Positions 6,896-15,650 of a DNA stretch of 33,319 nt are shown here, piece after piece. The notes under the pieces are model-generated. The model saw only the letters and a list, made by a program, of their open reading frames with translations. It was not told the origin of the DNA and made no database searches. The stretch is from an uncultured Clostridia bacterium (lineage in GTDB: Bacteria; Bacillota; Clostridia; Oscillospirales; CAG-272). The first letter of the stretch is position 1, and every line of letters starts with the position of its first letter. The translations under genes were made by a program, and so were the position numbers. The DNA lies in the NCBI GenBank assembly GCA_944392615.1, contig CALXXF010000024.1:1-33319 (forward strand), written 5' to 3'.

Positions 6896-7891
6896 TCAGT
6901 CGCAGCGTCGCAGGTAGTATTCGCCTGTTGTGCCATAGACAAGATCGCTGATGTTGTCCTCCGGGGAATCGAAGAAATAGCTGTATTGGTATGAGTCGAG
7001 CTCGACGGTTTTCCAGTCAGAGGGGCATCCTATGAACGAAAATGCAGCCCAGCCGTCACCGGGATCTTCAAAAATGAGCTCCGAGAATCTGGAGAGATTG
7101 AACGCAAAGGGCTCGATGTAGCGCACAGTCGCCGGTACCGTAAAGGAAAAATCCTGTACTCCGAACTGCGAGAAGGAATATAGTCCTATCGTCTCAAGAG
7201 AGGCGGGGAGCGAAAGCTCCTCCACAGAGGTACAGAAGCGGAAGGCGTAGCCGCCCACTTCCTCCACTCCCTCCGGTATGACTATCTTTGTAACTGCGTT
7301 GAACGACACAAACTGATATTCTCCTATCGAGCTGAAGCCCTGCGGTATATTGAGCTCTGTCAGCTCCCTGTAGTCATCGCCGGAGCGCAGATAAAAATGT
7401 GAACAGGCGTCGTAATTCAAGGAGCTTACCGACATCGGGTTTGAGTTGTTATAAAATTCTATCTGCATCCATTCTTCAAGGGTCCCGTCGTAGTAGACGC
7501 GAAAATCGGAAGAGCTGTCCTTAGTATACAGTCTTACGCCGTCAAAGGCGTTCTCCCCGATTTTTTTAATCGACGCCGGTATGACTATTTCGCCGAAATA
7601 TTCGTTCATAAAGGCGGCGCTGTCTATCTCGGTCACGGGTTTTCCCTCGTGTTCTGCCGGAATGGTGATTTTATATGCATTTCTGTCACAGTGATAATCG
7701 GTTATCATGTACGTGCCGTCGTCCTTCAGCTCAAAGTCGAAGGTTATCACAGGCTCTGCGGCGGTCGTGTCGACGGAAGTGTCGGTGCCCCCGCCGGAGA
7801 AAGAGCAGGAAGACAATGCCGAAACAAGCACTGCCGTCATTGCTACGGCGACGATACAGAGAAGGACGCGGTATCTGTAAAAAAATTTCAT
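6896..7891 (-). CDS. Leucine-rich-repeat (BspA-type) lipoprotein
   Basis: The protein has 331 residues from the ATG at 7891, with AGAGGTG nine bases upstream; a GTG at 7903 is in frame but has no spacing for a ribosome site. Residues 1-28 form a lipoprotein signal ending in the lipobox LSSC with Cys29, so it should be anchored to the outside of the membrane. After a Ser/Thr-rich spacer come several LRR_5/BspA-type repeats, seen as I-IP--IK-IGENAF, IVIPEGVEEVGGYAF, LSLPASLETIGLYSF and FTVPATVRYIEPFAF. Such repeats bind proteins or surfaces. It has its own upstream region with three 19-bp repeats. Its ligand is unknown. Confidence 0.85.
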   Translation of the reverse strand: MKFFYRYRVLLCIVAVAMTAVLVSALSSCSFSGGGTDTSVDTTAAEPVITFDFELKDDGTYMITDYHCDRNAYKITIPAEHEGKPVTEIDSAAFMNEYFGEIVIPASIKKIGENAFDGVRLYTKDSSSDFRVYYDGTLEEWMQIEFYNNSNPMSVSSLNYDACSHFYLRSGDDYRELTELNIPQGFSSIGEYQFVSFNAVTKIVIPEGVEEVGGYAFRFCTSVEELSLPASLETIGLYSFSQFGVQDFSFTVPATVRYIEPFAFNLSRFSELIFEDPGDGWAAFSFIGCPSDWKTVELDSYQYSYFFDSPEDNISDLVYGTTGEYYLRRCD

Positions 7892-7945
7892 GTGCTTTTT
7901 CACCTCTTTGTTCGGGTTGTGTAATTAAAACTCAGGATTTTTATT

Positions 7946-8000
7946 AAGGCGTATTATCTGTCAAAAGGCGTATTTTCTGTCAAAAGGCGTATTATCTGTT
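7946..8000. repeat. Three 19-bp direct repeats upstream of the LRR lipoprotein
   Basis: Copies of AAGGCGTATTATCTGTC start at 7946, 7965 and 7984 (middle copy TTTT, last copy ending TT). Read on the minus strand they contain TTGACA and GATAAT-like words, so they overlap the probable promoter of the lipoprotein gene. They could be binding sites of a regulator or a duplicated promoter. Confidence 0.75.
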
Positions 8001-8001
8001 T

Positions 8002-8039
8002 AAATCAGGACGGTGCGATTTTCTGCACCGTCCTGATTT
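8002..8039. terminator. Long perfect hairpin at the 3' end of the GH92 gene
   Basis: A 15-bp stem AAATCAGGACGGTGC (8002-8016) / GCACCGTCCTGATTT (8025-8039) with an eight-base loop lies three bases after the GH92 stop on the minus strand. It lacks a long T-run on either side. A minus-strand terminator for the GH92 transcript is most likely. Confidence 0.65.
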
Positions 8040-8042
8040 CTG

Positions 8043-11000
8043 TTATTTTCTTCCGAGAAGCTCTATCTCGGCAAGCGAGATATCATTTTCGGATGTGAAC
8101 TTTATGAGATAGTGAGAATAGCTTCCGCTGTTTTCAAGCGAGAACGGCTTTGTATACTGTGCCCATTCAAAACAGATGTTTCTCCTGTCAAGAAGGGTGA
8201 CGAAGTCGCAGCCGTCAGCTGCGGCAAGCACGGTGAGACGGCTCAGTGAGCAGCCCTCGCTTGCAGGCGAGGTAAGGGTGAGCGCCTGGGCGTTTACCGG
8301 CTCCGGGAAGGATATCCCGACAGTGGCGCTCTTTGAGAACACAGTCTCTGTCTTTGAATTGTTGTCGAACGCAGCCGAAACAGTACCGCTGTCAGACGAG
8401 ACGGTGATCCTGTCGCAGCGCGACGAGGTAAAGCTGTCCGATACGCAGAAGAGAGCGTCTGACGGTACGAGGTCTTCCCTGTATTCGATCTCGGCGCCCT
8501 TTGCAGTGAGCGAGAACGGAGCGCTGCCCTTTGCCCAGTCTGAGGGCTCGCTTCCCATTTCAAATTCAAGCAGGCCGCCGCCGGCAAGCTGTTCATGGGT
8601 TATAACGCATGAGCAGAGGGGCTCTCCGTTGAAGCGGGCGCTCTGTATATATATGTTTTCATCGCTGTTGTTCAGCGCCCTTATGCAAAGCGGCTTTTCA
8701 CCTATTTTAACGGTCACTTCGCTGAAGGCGGGCGAGCCTATGGTGTATTCGGCGCTTCCGACGCACAGCGGATAGAAGCCGAGACAGGAGAAAAGATACC
8801 AGCAGGACATCTCTCCGTTGTCCTCGTCGCCGGGATAGCCCTGTCCGAATCTTCCGCCGACAAAAAGACGCCTGTTGCAGTCGCGCACGTATTTCTGCGT
8901 CTTATAGTGCTCGTCTGTAAAGTTGTACATGTATATTATGTGGTGCGAGGGCTGGTTAGACAGACCGAGACGGCCGAGCTTGACCTCACGCATTTCGCGC
9001 TGCTCGTGTATGCCTCCGAAATCGTCTGTCGCGCCGTATCCGCGGTATACGTCGCAGGTCGTGAGTATGGAATCTATCTTTTCCGCAAGCGCCGCCTTTG
9101 AGCCGTAAAGCGAGGCAAGACCTTCGCCGTCGAACACAACTCCCACAGACATATTGTAAGCGTCTGTCTCGGTGTAGTCGCGTCCCCAGAACAGAGGGTC
9201 GTATTTGCCCTCATGGCTGTTTGCCGTTGTAAAGGAGCCGTCCGCTTCTCTTCCGCGGAACCACTTGTTTTCCGTGCCCTCGCCCATGTCGCAGAACAAC
9301 AGGGCGTAATTCATGGCGCGGTGCATATAGTAATCGGCGGCGTCGAGATACTCGCGCTTTTTTGCGGCATCCTTTTCCTCCGCCGCAAGTATGGTCGCCA
9401 TCCTGTAGATGCCGTAGTCGTTTATGTAGCCTTCAATCGACCATGAGAAATCCTCATGAGACCCCGGAGTATAGCCGAGGAAGACGGAACGCTCCATTCT
9501 GGTGCGCCCTCCGTTTCTGGGTTCTGAGGGATATACCGCCCCGTCCTTCACTGCAGATTCGTACGCGCCTTTTCTGTCAAACTCAAAGCCCTTTGCCATG
9601 GCGTCTGCGAAAATTATGTCGCTTGAGGTGCCCACCATGCAGTTTACGCCGCCCGGAGCCGACCATCTCGGCACCCAGCCCTGATCGCGGTAGTGGCGAA
9701 CAAACCCGTCTATAAGCGCGGGCAGCTTGTCAGGCGAGAAGAGGCTGTATCCGGACCATGCCGTCCTGTAGGTGTCCCAGAATCCGTTGTTTATGTAAAA
9801 GACGCCCTCTTCGACCTTTCCGGAATAAGGGCTGCGGTATTTCCAGACGGGGTTTTCCGGCGTGCCGGTGTTTTCTGACATTATGTTCGGGTATTTGTAC
9901 AGATAGTAAAGGGCTGAGTACACCGATTCCTTCTGCTCGGTGCGGGCGCCCTTTATGTCGGTTATGCAGGAAAACACCTTGTCCCATTCGTCGGCTGCCT
10001 CAGAGCAGATCGCCTCAAAGCTCTTTCCGGAAAGCTCATATTCGTAATTGCGGGCAGCCTGTGCTCCGTCTATATAGGATGTCGCGAAGGTCATGAGAAC
10101 CTCGTCTGTATCCGGCGCGAAGGTTGCGACAGCGCTTCTTCCGAAAACAGCCGTGCTGACAGGGATGCGGTCAAATCTTCCGTATATGAACATCCTTCCT
10201 GAGCCGTTGCTTTTGTGGTCTGTGTAGGCTACAAAGCTGCCGTCGGCGCCGAAGGTCACCTGGCTGTCCCCGGTGTGGTTGTCGAATATCACGCTGCGGT
10301 TTGCCGCCGTCTTGCCGTATGTGAATCTCACCGCGACACCGTGGCAGGCAGGGGTCATTTCAAGGGACGAATCCCTTGCGTCCTTTCCGTCGTCTTCAAA
10401 GCTGACCGAATAGTAATGCGGATGTCCCGTTTCGTTATCGTGCGAGAAGATGTTTTTGAGGGATTTTGTCTCTATTTCTGCGGCGCTCTTAACGCAGGCG
10501 GCGTTTTTCGAGGTGTTGACCATGAACTGCCAGGTCCCTCTGTCGCCTATCCAGATGGAGGGCTCGTGAGAGACGCTCATGCATATTATATTGTCTGAAA
10601 AATAGTCGTAGTGCTTGGAGGTGTCAAAGTTGGTGCAGGGGGCATACATCGAAAAGCCCTGCGGAACCGTAACGGCAGGAGTGGTGAGACCGCGCGAAAA
10701 TGCGCCTGTATCGTTTGTCCCGCGGAATATCGTCGCCCAGTGGCAGAGCCGCGTGCGTTCTTCCTCGGGCTTGTCATATACAGACACGTCGTCAAAATAC
10801 GCGCAGAAATCCCTGTCCGCGTCCTTTTCATATTCGAGAAGTATTGCTTCAACTGTTTTGCCGGCATATTCTCCCATAGAAGCGTAAAGCTGGTTCCACT
10901 GGTGGGTATAGAGCGTCCGGCTCTTTCCCTGGGCTTCTGCTGAAAGCGAGTTTCCGTTCTGGTCGGTCAGCTCCGCTATGCTGCCGTCGCTGAAGCGCAC

Positions 11001-11333
11001 CCTGAGTGCAAAATACATCTGTGTATAGCCGTAGTCGTAATGCTCTCCCGTAAAAGCGGGAAAGATGTGGTATCTGAACACCGTATCGCTGCTGACGGCA
11101 ACAGAAAGCCCCGTGAAAAGGGGTGTGACGAGCCTGCCGGCAGGAGCTTTTCCCTCGACGCATAATGTATGTGCTCCCGATATCCCGGTGTGTTCGGGTC
11201 CTATCCAGGTGTCCTTAGGGCCGTCCTTTACCGAGAGCGTGAGAAAGCCGTCTGTCTTTTCGGCAAAATCCTTGTCAAATGTCGTCGAAAAAAGCACTTT
11301 TGCTTTGGTTTTTTCGGGTATTAAGCCTTTCAT
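8043..11333 (-). CDS. Glycoside hydrolase family 92, mannosidase-type, Gln at the acid position
   Basis: The protein has 1096 residues; GGAGGT lies six bases before the ATG. Residues about 1-195 form a jelly-roll-like N-terminal part ending in FDDVSVYD. Residues about 205-920 are GH92: GFWDTYRTAWSGYSLFSP, GVNCMVGTSSDIIFADA, SNQPSHHIIYMYNF and GYPGDEDNGEMSCWYLFS with GFYPLCVG. Residues about 950-1096 resemble an F5/8-type discoidin carbohydrate-binding domain. GH92 enzymes are calcium-dependent exo-alpha-mannosidases. Their usual motif is NEPSHH, with Glu as general acid; this protein has Gln794. From memory, the Glu-to-Gln change is found in the GH92 enzyme that cleaves mannose-1-phosphate diesters. 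There is no signal peptide, so it should act in the cytoplasm unless the start is misjudged. No other sugar-degradation gene is adjacent. Confidence 0.9.
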   Translation of the reverse strand: MKGLIPEKTKAKVLFSTTFDKDFAEKTDGFLTLSVKDGPKDTWIGPEHTGISGAHTLCVEGKAPAGRLVTPLFTGLSVAVSSDTVFRYHIFPAFTGEHYDYGYTQMYFALRVRFSDGSIAELTDQNGNSLSAEAQGKSRTLYTHQWNQLYASMGEYAGKTVEAILLEYEKDADRDFCAYFDDVSVYDKPEEERTRLCHWATIFRGTNDTGAFSRGLTTPAVTVPQGFSMYAPCTNFDTSKHYDYFSDNIICMSVSHEPSIWIGDRGTWQFMVNTSKNAACVKSAAEIETKSLKNIFSHDNETGHPHYYSVSFEDDGKDARDSSLEMTPACHGVAVRFTYGKTAANRSVIFDNHTGDSQVTFGADGSFVAYTDHKSNGSGRMFIYGRFDRIPVSTAVFGRSAVATFAPDTDEVLMTFATSYIDGAQAARNYEYELSGKSFEAICSEAADEWDKVFSCITDIKGARTEQKESVYSALYYLYKYPNIMSENTGTPENPVWKYRSPYSGKVEEGVFYINNGFWDTYRTAWSGYSLFSPDKLPALIDGFVRHYRDQGWVPRWSAPGGVNCMVGTSSDIIFADAMAKGFEFDRKGAYESAVKDGAVYPSEPRNGGRTRMERSVFLGYTPGSHEDFSWSIEGYINDYGIYRMATILAAEEKDAAKKREYLDAADYYMHRAMNYALLFCDMGEGTENKWFRGREADGSFTTANSHEGKYDPLFWGRDYTETDAYNMSVGVVFDGEGLASLYGSKAALAEKIDSILTTCDVYRGYGATDDFGGIHEQREMREVKLGRLGLSNQPSHHIIYMYNFTDEHYKTQKYVRDCNRRLFVGGRFGQGYPGDEDNGEMSCWYLFSCLGFYPLCVGSAEYTIGSPAFSEVTVKIGEKPLCIRALNNSDENIYIQSARFNGEPLCSCVITHEQLAGGGLLEFEMGSEPSDWAKGSAPFSLTAKGAEIEYREDLVPSDALFCVSDSFTSSRCDRITVSSDSGTVSAAFDNNSKTETVFSKSATVGISFPEPVNAQALTLTSPASEGCSLSRLTVLAAADGCDFVTLLDRRNICFEWAQYTKPFSLENSGSYSHYLIKFTSENDISLAEIELLGRK

Positions 11334-11530
11334 GTAAACCTCCGTTTGTAGTGGATAAATGGGTCTTTATTTGTGCGTTTCCTGTGCGTGACGCTCGGAA
11401 TTTGACTGCGCGTGATGCACAGGCGCCGTATCTGTCATGTCCGCAGGACAGAGCATATAACCGTGATTGCCACTATATCTTCTTCCGTCACTGTGCGTCC
11501 TCTTCAGAGCGTACAGATCAAGTTTATATG

Positions 11531-11559
11531 ATTATATCATAGACAAAGTCCGAAATCAA
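11531..11559 (-). promoter_or_regulatory. Promoter of the GH92 gene
   Basis: On the minus strand: TTGATT (11559-11554), a 17-bp spacer, TATAAT (11536-11531). This leaves a leader of about 190 nt in which I see no known regulatory element. Confidence 0.75.
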
Positions 11560-11726
11560 TGCAAAAACTCACTTTGTTCTTTATTTTTTGCCGGTTTTTC
11601 AGGAAGGTGTTCCGCTGACAAAAATACGGAATTTGAAAAATAGGTGCCGCCGCTGTAAGCCAGACTTGATTCAGGGAGGGATGTCGGCGCAGAAGGAAAA
11701 TATTTTTAAAAGTTTTTGAGGGGGGC

Positions 11727-11752
11727 GGGGAACTTTTTTCAAAAAGTTCCCC
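11727..11752. repeat. GGGGAAC-TTTTTT hairpin, probable dispersed element
   Basis: GGGGAACTTTTT pairs with AAAAAGTTCCCC (11741-11752), preceded by AAAGTTTTTGAGGGGGGC. I recall similar G-rich/T-rich hairpin elements between genes in Clostridia. It could also act as a terminator. Apart from the GH92 promoter, this and the hairpin at 11772, nothing is seen in 11334-11858. Confidence 0.5.
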
Positions 11753-11771
11753 GGTAGGTCGGCGGGAAAGC

Positions 11772-11800
11772 TTAAGGCGCCGCAGGAAACGGCGCCTTAA
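11772..11800. terminator. Terminator hairpin downstream of the EIIC gene
   Basis: An 11-bp stem TTAAGGCGCCG / CGGCGCCTTAA with a seven-base loop, about 60 bp past the EIIC stop on the minus strand. Only a weak T-run follows on the minus strand. Confidence 0.6.
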
Positions 11801-11858
11801 ATGCTGTTTTCACATATAATAAATACCCGTGAATGGTTTTAGATCGCATGTTGAAAGG

Positions 11859-13028
11859 TCAGACGTCGAGCTTCATGTCTCCGGGCTTTATCCAGCCGAT
11901 CTTTCTTAAAAGCTCGCTTACTCCGAGCGAGACAGCGGCGGGGAGTATCACATGTACCAGTAGTATCTGCAGAAGCGCCGCGTACCAGGAAACAGGCTCA
12001 AACAGACCCTCGACTCCGGTTGTCATTACCGAAAAGCCGTTTATCTGGCCCACTATGCCCGACGTGCCCATGCCGGATCCGACCGCGTTGTTCGTCATTC
12101 CGAAGAGCGCCGACGACACAGGCCCGACGACTGCCGACGCAACCGTAGGCGCTATCCAGATTCTCGGATTTCTGACTATATTAGGCATCTGAAGCATAGA
12201 TGTGCCTATTCCCTGTGAAACAAGCCCTCCGAATCTGTTCTCGCGGAAGGATGAAACTGCAAAGCCCACCATCTGCGCCGAGCATCCCGCCGCCGCTGCC
12301 GCTGCCGCGAGCGCGAGTCCGTAGCTTTCGCCGGCTCCTGCAAAAACCACGACGCCTATGGCGGCTGACGATATGGGCAGGGTGAGAGCCATTCCCATGA
12401 CGACTGCAACTATTATCCCCATGAGCAAGGGCTGTCTTTCCGTTCCCCAGCCGACAAAATTGCCTACAAGCGTCGTAAGTGACGAAACCGGTCTTCCAAG
12501 CAGGAGCGCCGCTACGCCGCCGGATATCACTGTTGCGATCGGAGTGACCAGAATGTCTATCTTGGTTTTTCCGGAGAGCAGTTTTCCAACCGCAATACCG
12601 CAGAGAGCAGCCAAAAATGCGCAAAGCGGATCACCGGGCTTCCCGGAGGACATTGCAGGAAGCGTTTCGACGCTTCCCTGCGCCAGGCCGAGCAGGTCTG
12701 AGCCAAAGGCTCCCAGCATGCCGCACACGCCCGCCCCAGCCGTAACCAGGGGGCTCTCCCTGAATTTATAGGCGATACCGACGCCTATTCCGGCGCCCAT
12801 AAGGCTTTTTGTGAGATTCGCGACAGATGCAAGGCATTTGCCTGCAAAGGTGTCGGGCAGAGCGCCTATTGAGGCTATCTGTCCGAGTATGGTGCCGACG
12901 ATAAGCGTGGCGAAAAGGCCCATCGCCATGCCGCTCATGCCGTCAATGAATATCAGCGAGAGAAATTTTTTTGTCCACCCCGCCGCGCGTTTTCCGCGTC
13001 CGGAGGCTTTGCTTCCAGTGTCCTTCAT
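11859..13028 (-). CDS. Orphan PTS EIIC-type membrane transporter
   Basis: The protein has 389 residues from the ATG at 13028, which has AAAAGGAG nine bases upstream; the frame extends to 13073 without one. After a basic N terminus (about 20 residues) there are eight to ten hydrophobic segments with Gly/Ala-rich turns (GAGIGVGIAYKF, GAGVCGMLGAFGSDLLG, MTNNAVGSGMGTSGIVGQ). This agrees with the EIIC-like family PF13303 (from memory). EIIC proteins carry a sugar across the membrane coupled to phosphorylation by EIIA and EIIB. No EIIA, EIIB or sugar-specific enzyme gene is next to it, so substrate and coupling are unknown. It is 180 bp downstream of pheT with a hairpin between them. Confidence 0.78.
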   Translation of the reverse strand: MKDTGSKASGRGKRAAGWTKKFLSLIFIDGMSGMAMGLFATLIVGTILGQIASIGALPDTFAGKCLASVANLTKSLMGAGIGVGIAYKFRESPLVTAGAGVCGMLGAFGSDLLGLAQGSVETLPAMSSGKPGDPLCAFLAALCGIAVGKLLSGKTKIDILVTPIATVISGGVAALLLGRPVSSLTTLVGNFVGWGTERQPLLMGIIVAVVMGMALTLPISSAAIGVVVFAGAGESYGLALAAAAAAAGCSAQMVGFAVSSFRENRFGGLVSQGIGTSMLQMPNIVRNPRIWIAPTVASAVVGPVSSALFGMTNNAVGSGMGTSGIVGQINGFSVMTTGVEGLFEPVSWYAALLQILLVHVILPAAVSLGVSELLRKIGWIKPGDMKLDV

Positions 13029-13064
13029 TGAGGTTGCTCCTTTTGCATTTTCAGGATTTTTTTC

Positions 13065-13092
13065 AAAAGGCACCTTTGAAAAGGTGCCTTTT
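13065..13092. terminator. Hairpin between pheT and the EIIC gene
   Basis: CAAAAGGCACCTTT pairs with AAAGGTGCCTTTTG around a GA loop. Its 3' arm ends in TTTTG on both strands, so it can act as a terminator of the pheS-yitT-pheT transcript or be bidirectional. Confidence 0.65.
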
Positions 13093-13210
13093 GAATATTT
13101 GTGATTTACGTTGTCTTATCACATCCGGCTTTGCGGCTTCAGAAGGGCTCTCGTGCCTTCCGCGACGTGCGTGTGCCTCCGCGACGTGCAAGTGCCGCGC
13201 CGGACTTCTG

Positions 13211-15619
13211 TCAGGCTTTTTTGAGAGATATGCCCAGGCTCTTTTCCACAGCGGCGAGAATTTTTGTGCAGACCTTGTCCGCTTCCTCAAGGGTCAGGGT
13301 GTGGTCCTGAGCGCGGAGCAGCACCCGGAACGCGACGCTCTTGCTGTCCGGCGGCATCTTGTCTCCGGTGTAGGTGTCAAACAGCTCAACGCCCTCGCAC
13401 AGAGCTCCCGCCGCCTTCCTCATTATATCCTCAAAGCAGGCGCTCTCCATGTCTTTCGGGCATATGAACGAAAAATCGCGCGTTATTGCCGGATATTTCG
13501 GCAGGGGCTTATACTGCTTTTTGAGGTTGGATATTCCGAAAATGAGGTCAAAGTCGAGATATGCGACATAGACCTCGCGCGAAAAGCCGTAGTTTCCGGC
13601 AACCTTCGGGTGAATCTGACCGAACACACCGAGATTTGCCGCTCCGCCGCGCGCGCTTATAGAGGCGCATCTTCCCGGATGGAAGGTGGGGTCGGACGGG
13701 CTTGAAATATATTTTACATTCTTTATCCCTGCGCAGCAGAGGATGTTTTCGACCATTCCTTTGAGGTCGTAAAAGTCTCCCTTGCCGTAAAAGCCGAGCG
13801 CAAGCATGGTGTGCTCCTCCGGAAGGAGCTCCGGGTCTTCGTTGGGTATATAGACATAAGCCAGCTCATACATGCAGGCGTCCTCTGAGTGATAGTTGTT
13901 GTTTCTTGAAAGAACGTCCATGAGCGACGGTATGAGCGACGTTCTCATGACGCTTGTGTCCTCGCCGAGCGGGTTGGATATCTTCACTGTCCTGCGCTCC
14001 GCGCAGTCTGCCGGAAGCGCTATTTTATCAAGCGTGGAGGGGGATACAAACGAGAAGGTCATGCACTCGTTAGCGCCCATGCCGGTGAGCAGCCTGTGTA
14101 TTCTCTCCCTGAACGCCTGCCTTGGCGTCAGGAGCCCCGCCTTCACGTTGCAGCGGAAGGGCGTTGATTCTATCCTGTTGTAGCCGTATATGCGTATTAC
14201 CTCTTCGGCGATGTCGTTCATTGTGGACAGGTCGGCTCTGAATGACGGAGGTATTATCTTGTCATCTGAAATACTGCATCCGAGCTTTTCAAGAGTCTGC
14301 GCCATGTATTCTTTTGAGAGAGACACTCCGAGAAAGGCGTTTATCCTGCCGCTTTCAAAGGGTATCGCGACACAGGGCTGACGTCCTTTGTAGACGTCTA
14401 CACAGCCGCGGGATACCTTTCCGGCTCCGAGAAGAGCGACAAGCTCGCATGCTCTGTCAAGCGCGGGCATGACGTTTTCCGGGTCGAGTCCCTTCTCAAA
14501 TCTCGACGAGCTCTCGGTCCGCATGCCCTGCGCCTTTGCCGCAATGCGCACAGTAGCCCCGTCGAAGTTTGCGGATTCAAAAACCACTGTCCGGGTGGAG
14601 TCTTTTATTTCGCTGTTGGCGCCTCCCATTATGCCTGCCAGCGCCACCGCCTTTTTTTCATCGGCAATGACGAGCGTGTTTTTGTCGAGAACGTGCTCGC
14701 TGTCGTCAAGGGCGCGGAACACTTCCCCGTCCGCCGCCTTCCTTACGACTATGCGGCCCCCGTCCAGCATGGAATAATCGAAGGCATGCATTGGCTGACC
14801 GTATTCAAGCATAACGTAGTTTGTTATATCCACTATGTTGTTTATCGGACGGACGCCCGCGGCGTAAAGTCTCATGCGCATCCACAGAGGAGAGGGCTCT
14901 ATCTTTATATCCGTCACGACCCTTGCCGCATAGCGTCTGCACAGCGCCCCGTCCTCGACCTCCACAGACAGATAATCCGATATATCCGCTCCATGCTCTG
15001 TTACGACCGGCTTTTTCAGAGAAAAAGGACGGTCGAAGGAGACGGCGCTCTCCCTTGCGAGGCCTATCACAGAAAGACAGTCCGGACGATTGGAGGTTAT
15101 TTCAAAATCTACGACCGAGTCGTTGAGCAGGAGGACATCCCTTATATCTGTCCCGATGAGCTCCCCGGCTTTGTCTATGACGTCGTTCAGTATGAAGATA
15201 CCGTCCTCGAAAACACCGGGAAATTCGTGAGTGGTAAGGTCAAGCTCCCCTATTGAGCAGAGCATGCCGCAGGAGTCTACCCCGCGCAGCTTGCCCGACT
15301 TGATGACCACGTCTTTGGGAAGACGGGCAGGCGCCTTTGCGACCGGGACGACGGCGCCTTCAAATATGTTCTGCGCTCCGGTCACGATCTGTCTGTTTTC
15401 GCCTTCTCCACAGTTCACCGAGCAGACGAGCAGATGGTCGGAATCGGGGTGCGGAGTTATCCTTTCTATCCGTCCTACCACGACGTTTTCAATACTTTCA
15501 GCCAGAGCGCAGAAGGACTCCACCTTGGAGCCTGTGTCGGTCATTCTGTCGCAGTAGTCCTTTAGCGGGATGTCGGTGACATCCGTGAAATCCTTGAGCC
15601 AGTTTATCGATAATTTCAT
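13211..15619 (-). CDS. pheT: Phenylalanine--tRNA ligase beta subunit
   Basis: The protein has 802 residues, the usual length. It starts MKLSINWLKDFTDV and has an EMAP-type tRNA-binding domain at about 40-150 (GRIERITPHPDSDHLLVCSV, then IVTGAQNIFEGAVVPVA). The B3/B4 editing part (FESANFDGATVRIAAKAQGMRTESSSRFEKG) and the B5 domain with IRIYGYNRI follow. The C-terminal anticodon-binding FDX-ACB domain is at about 708-800. With PheS it forms the (alpha-beta)2 enzyme that charges tRNA-Phe. It is the last gene of the operon, 31 bp after yitT. Confidence 0.97.
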   Translation of the reverse strand: MKLSINWLKDFTDVTDIPLKDYCDRMTDTGSKVESFCALAESIENVVVGRIERITPHPDSDHLLVCSVNCGEGENRQIVTGAQNIFEGAVVPVAKAPARLPKDVVIKSGKLRGVDSCGMLCSIGELDLTTHEFPGVFEDGIFILNDVIDKAGELIGTDIRDVLLLNDSVVDFEITSNRPDCLSVIGLARESAVSFDRPFSLKKPVVTEHGADISDYLSVEVEDGALCRRYAARVVTDIKIEPSPLWMRMRLYAAGVRPINNIVDITNYVMLEYGQPMHAFDYSMLDGGRIVVRKAADGEVFRALDDSEHVLDKNTLVIADEKKAVALAGIMGGANSEIKDSTRTVVFESANFDGATVRIAAKAQGMRTESSSRFEKGLDPENVMPALDRACELVALLGAGKVSRGCVDVYKGRQPCVAIPFESGRINAFLGVSLSKEYMAQTLEKLGCSISDDKIIPPSFRADLSTMNDIAEEVIRIYGYNRIESTPFRCNVKAGLLTPRQAFRERIHRLLTGMGANECMTFSFVSPSTLDKIALPADCAERRTVKISNPLGEDTSVMRTSLIPSLMDVLSRNNNYHSEDACMYELAYVYIPNEDPELLPEEHTMLALGFYGKGDFYDLKGMVENILCCAGIKNVKYISSPSDPTFHPGRCASISARGGAANLGVFGQIHPKVAGNYGFSREVYVAYLDFDLIFGISNLKKQYKPLPKYPAITRDFSFICPKDMESACFEDIMRKAAGALCEGVELFDTYTGDKMPPDSKSVAFRVLLRAQDHTLTLEEADKVCTKILAAVEKSLGISLKKA

Positions 15620-15650
15620 GACAGAGATCCTTTCGGCAATTCCGGAGGGC

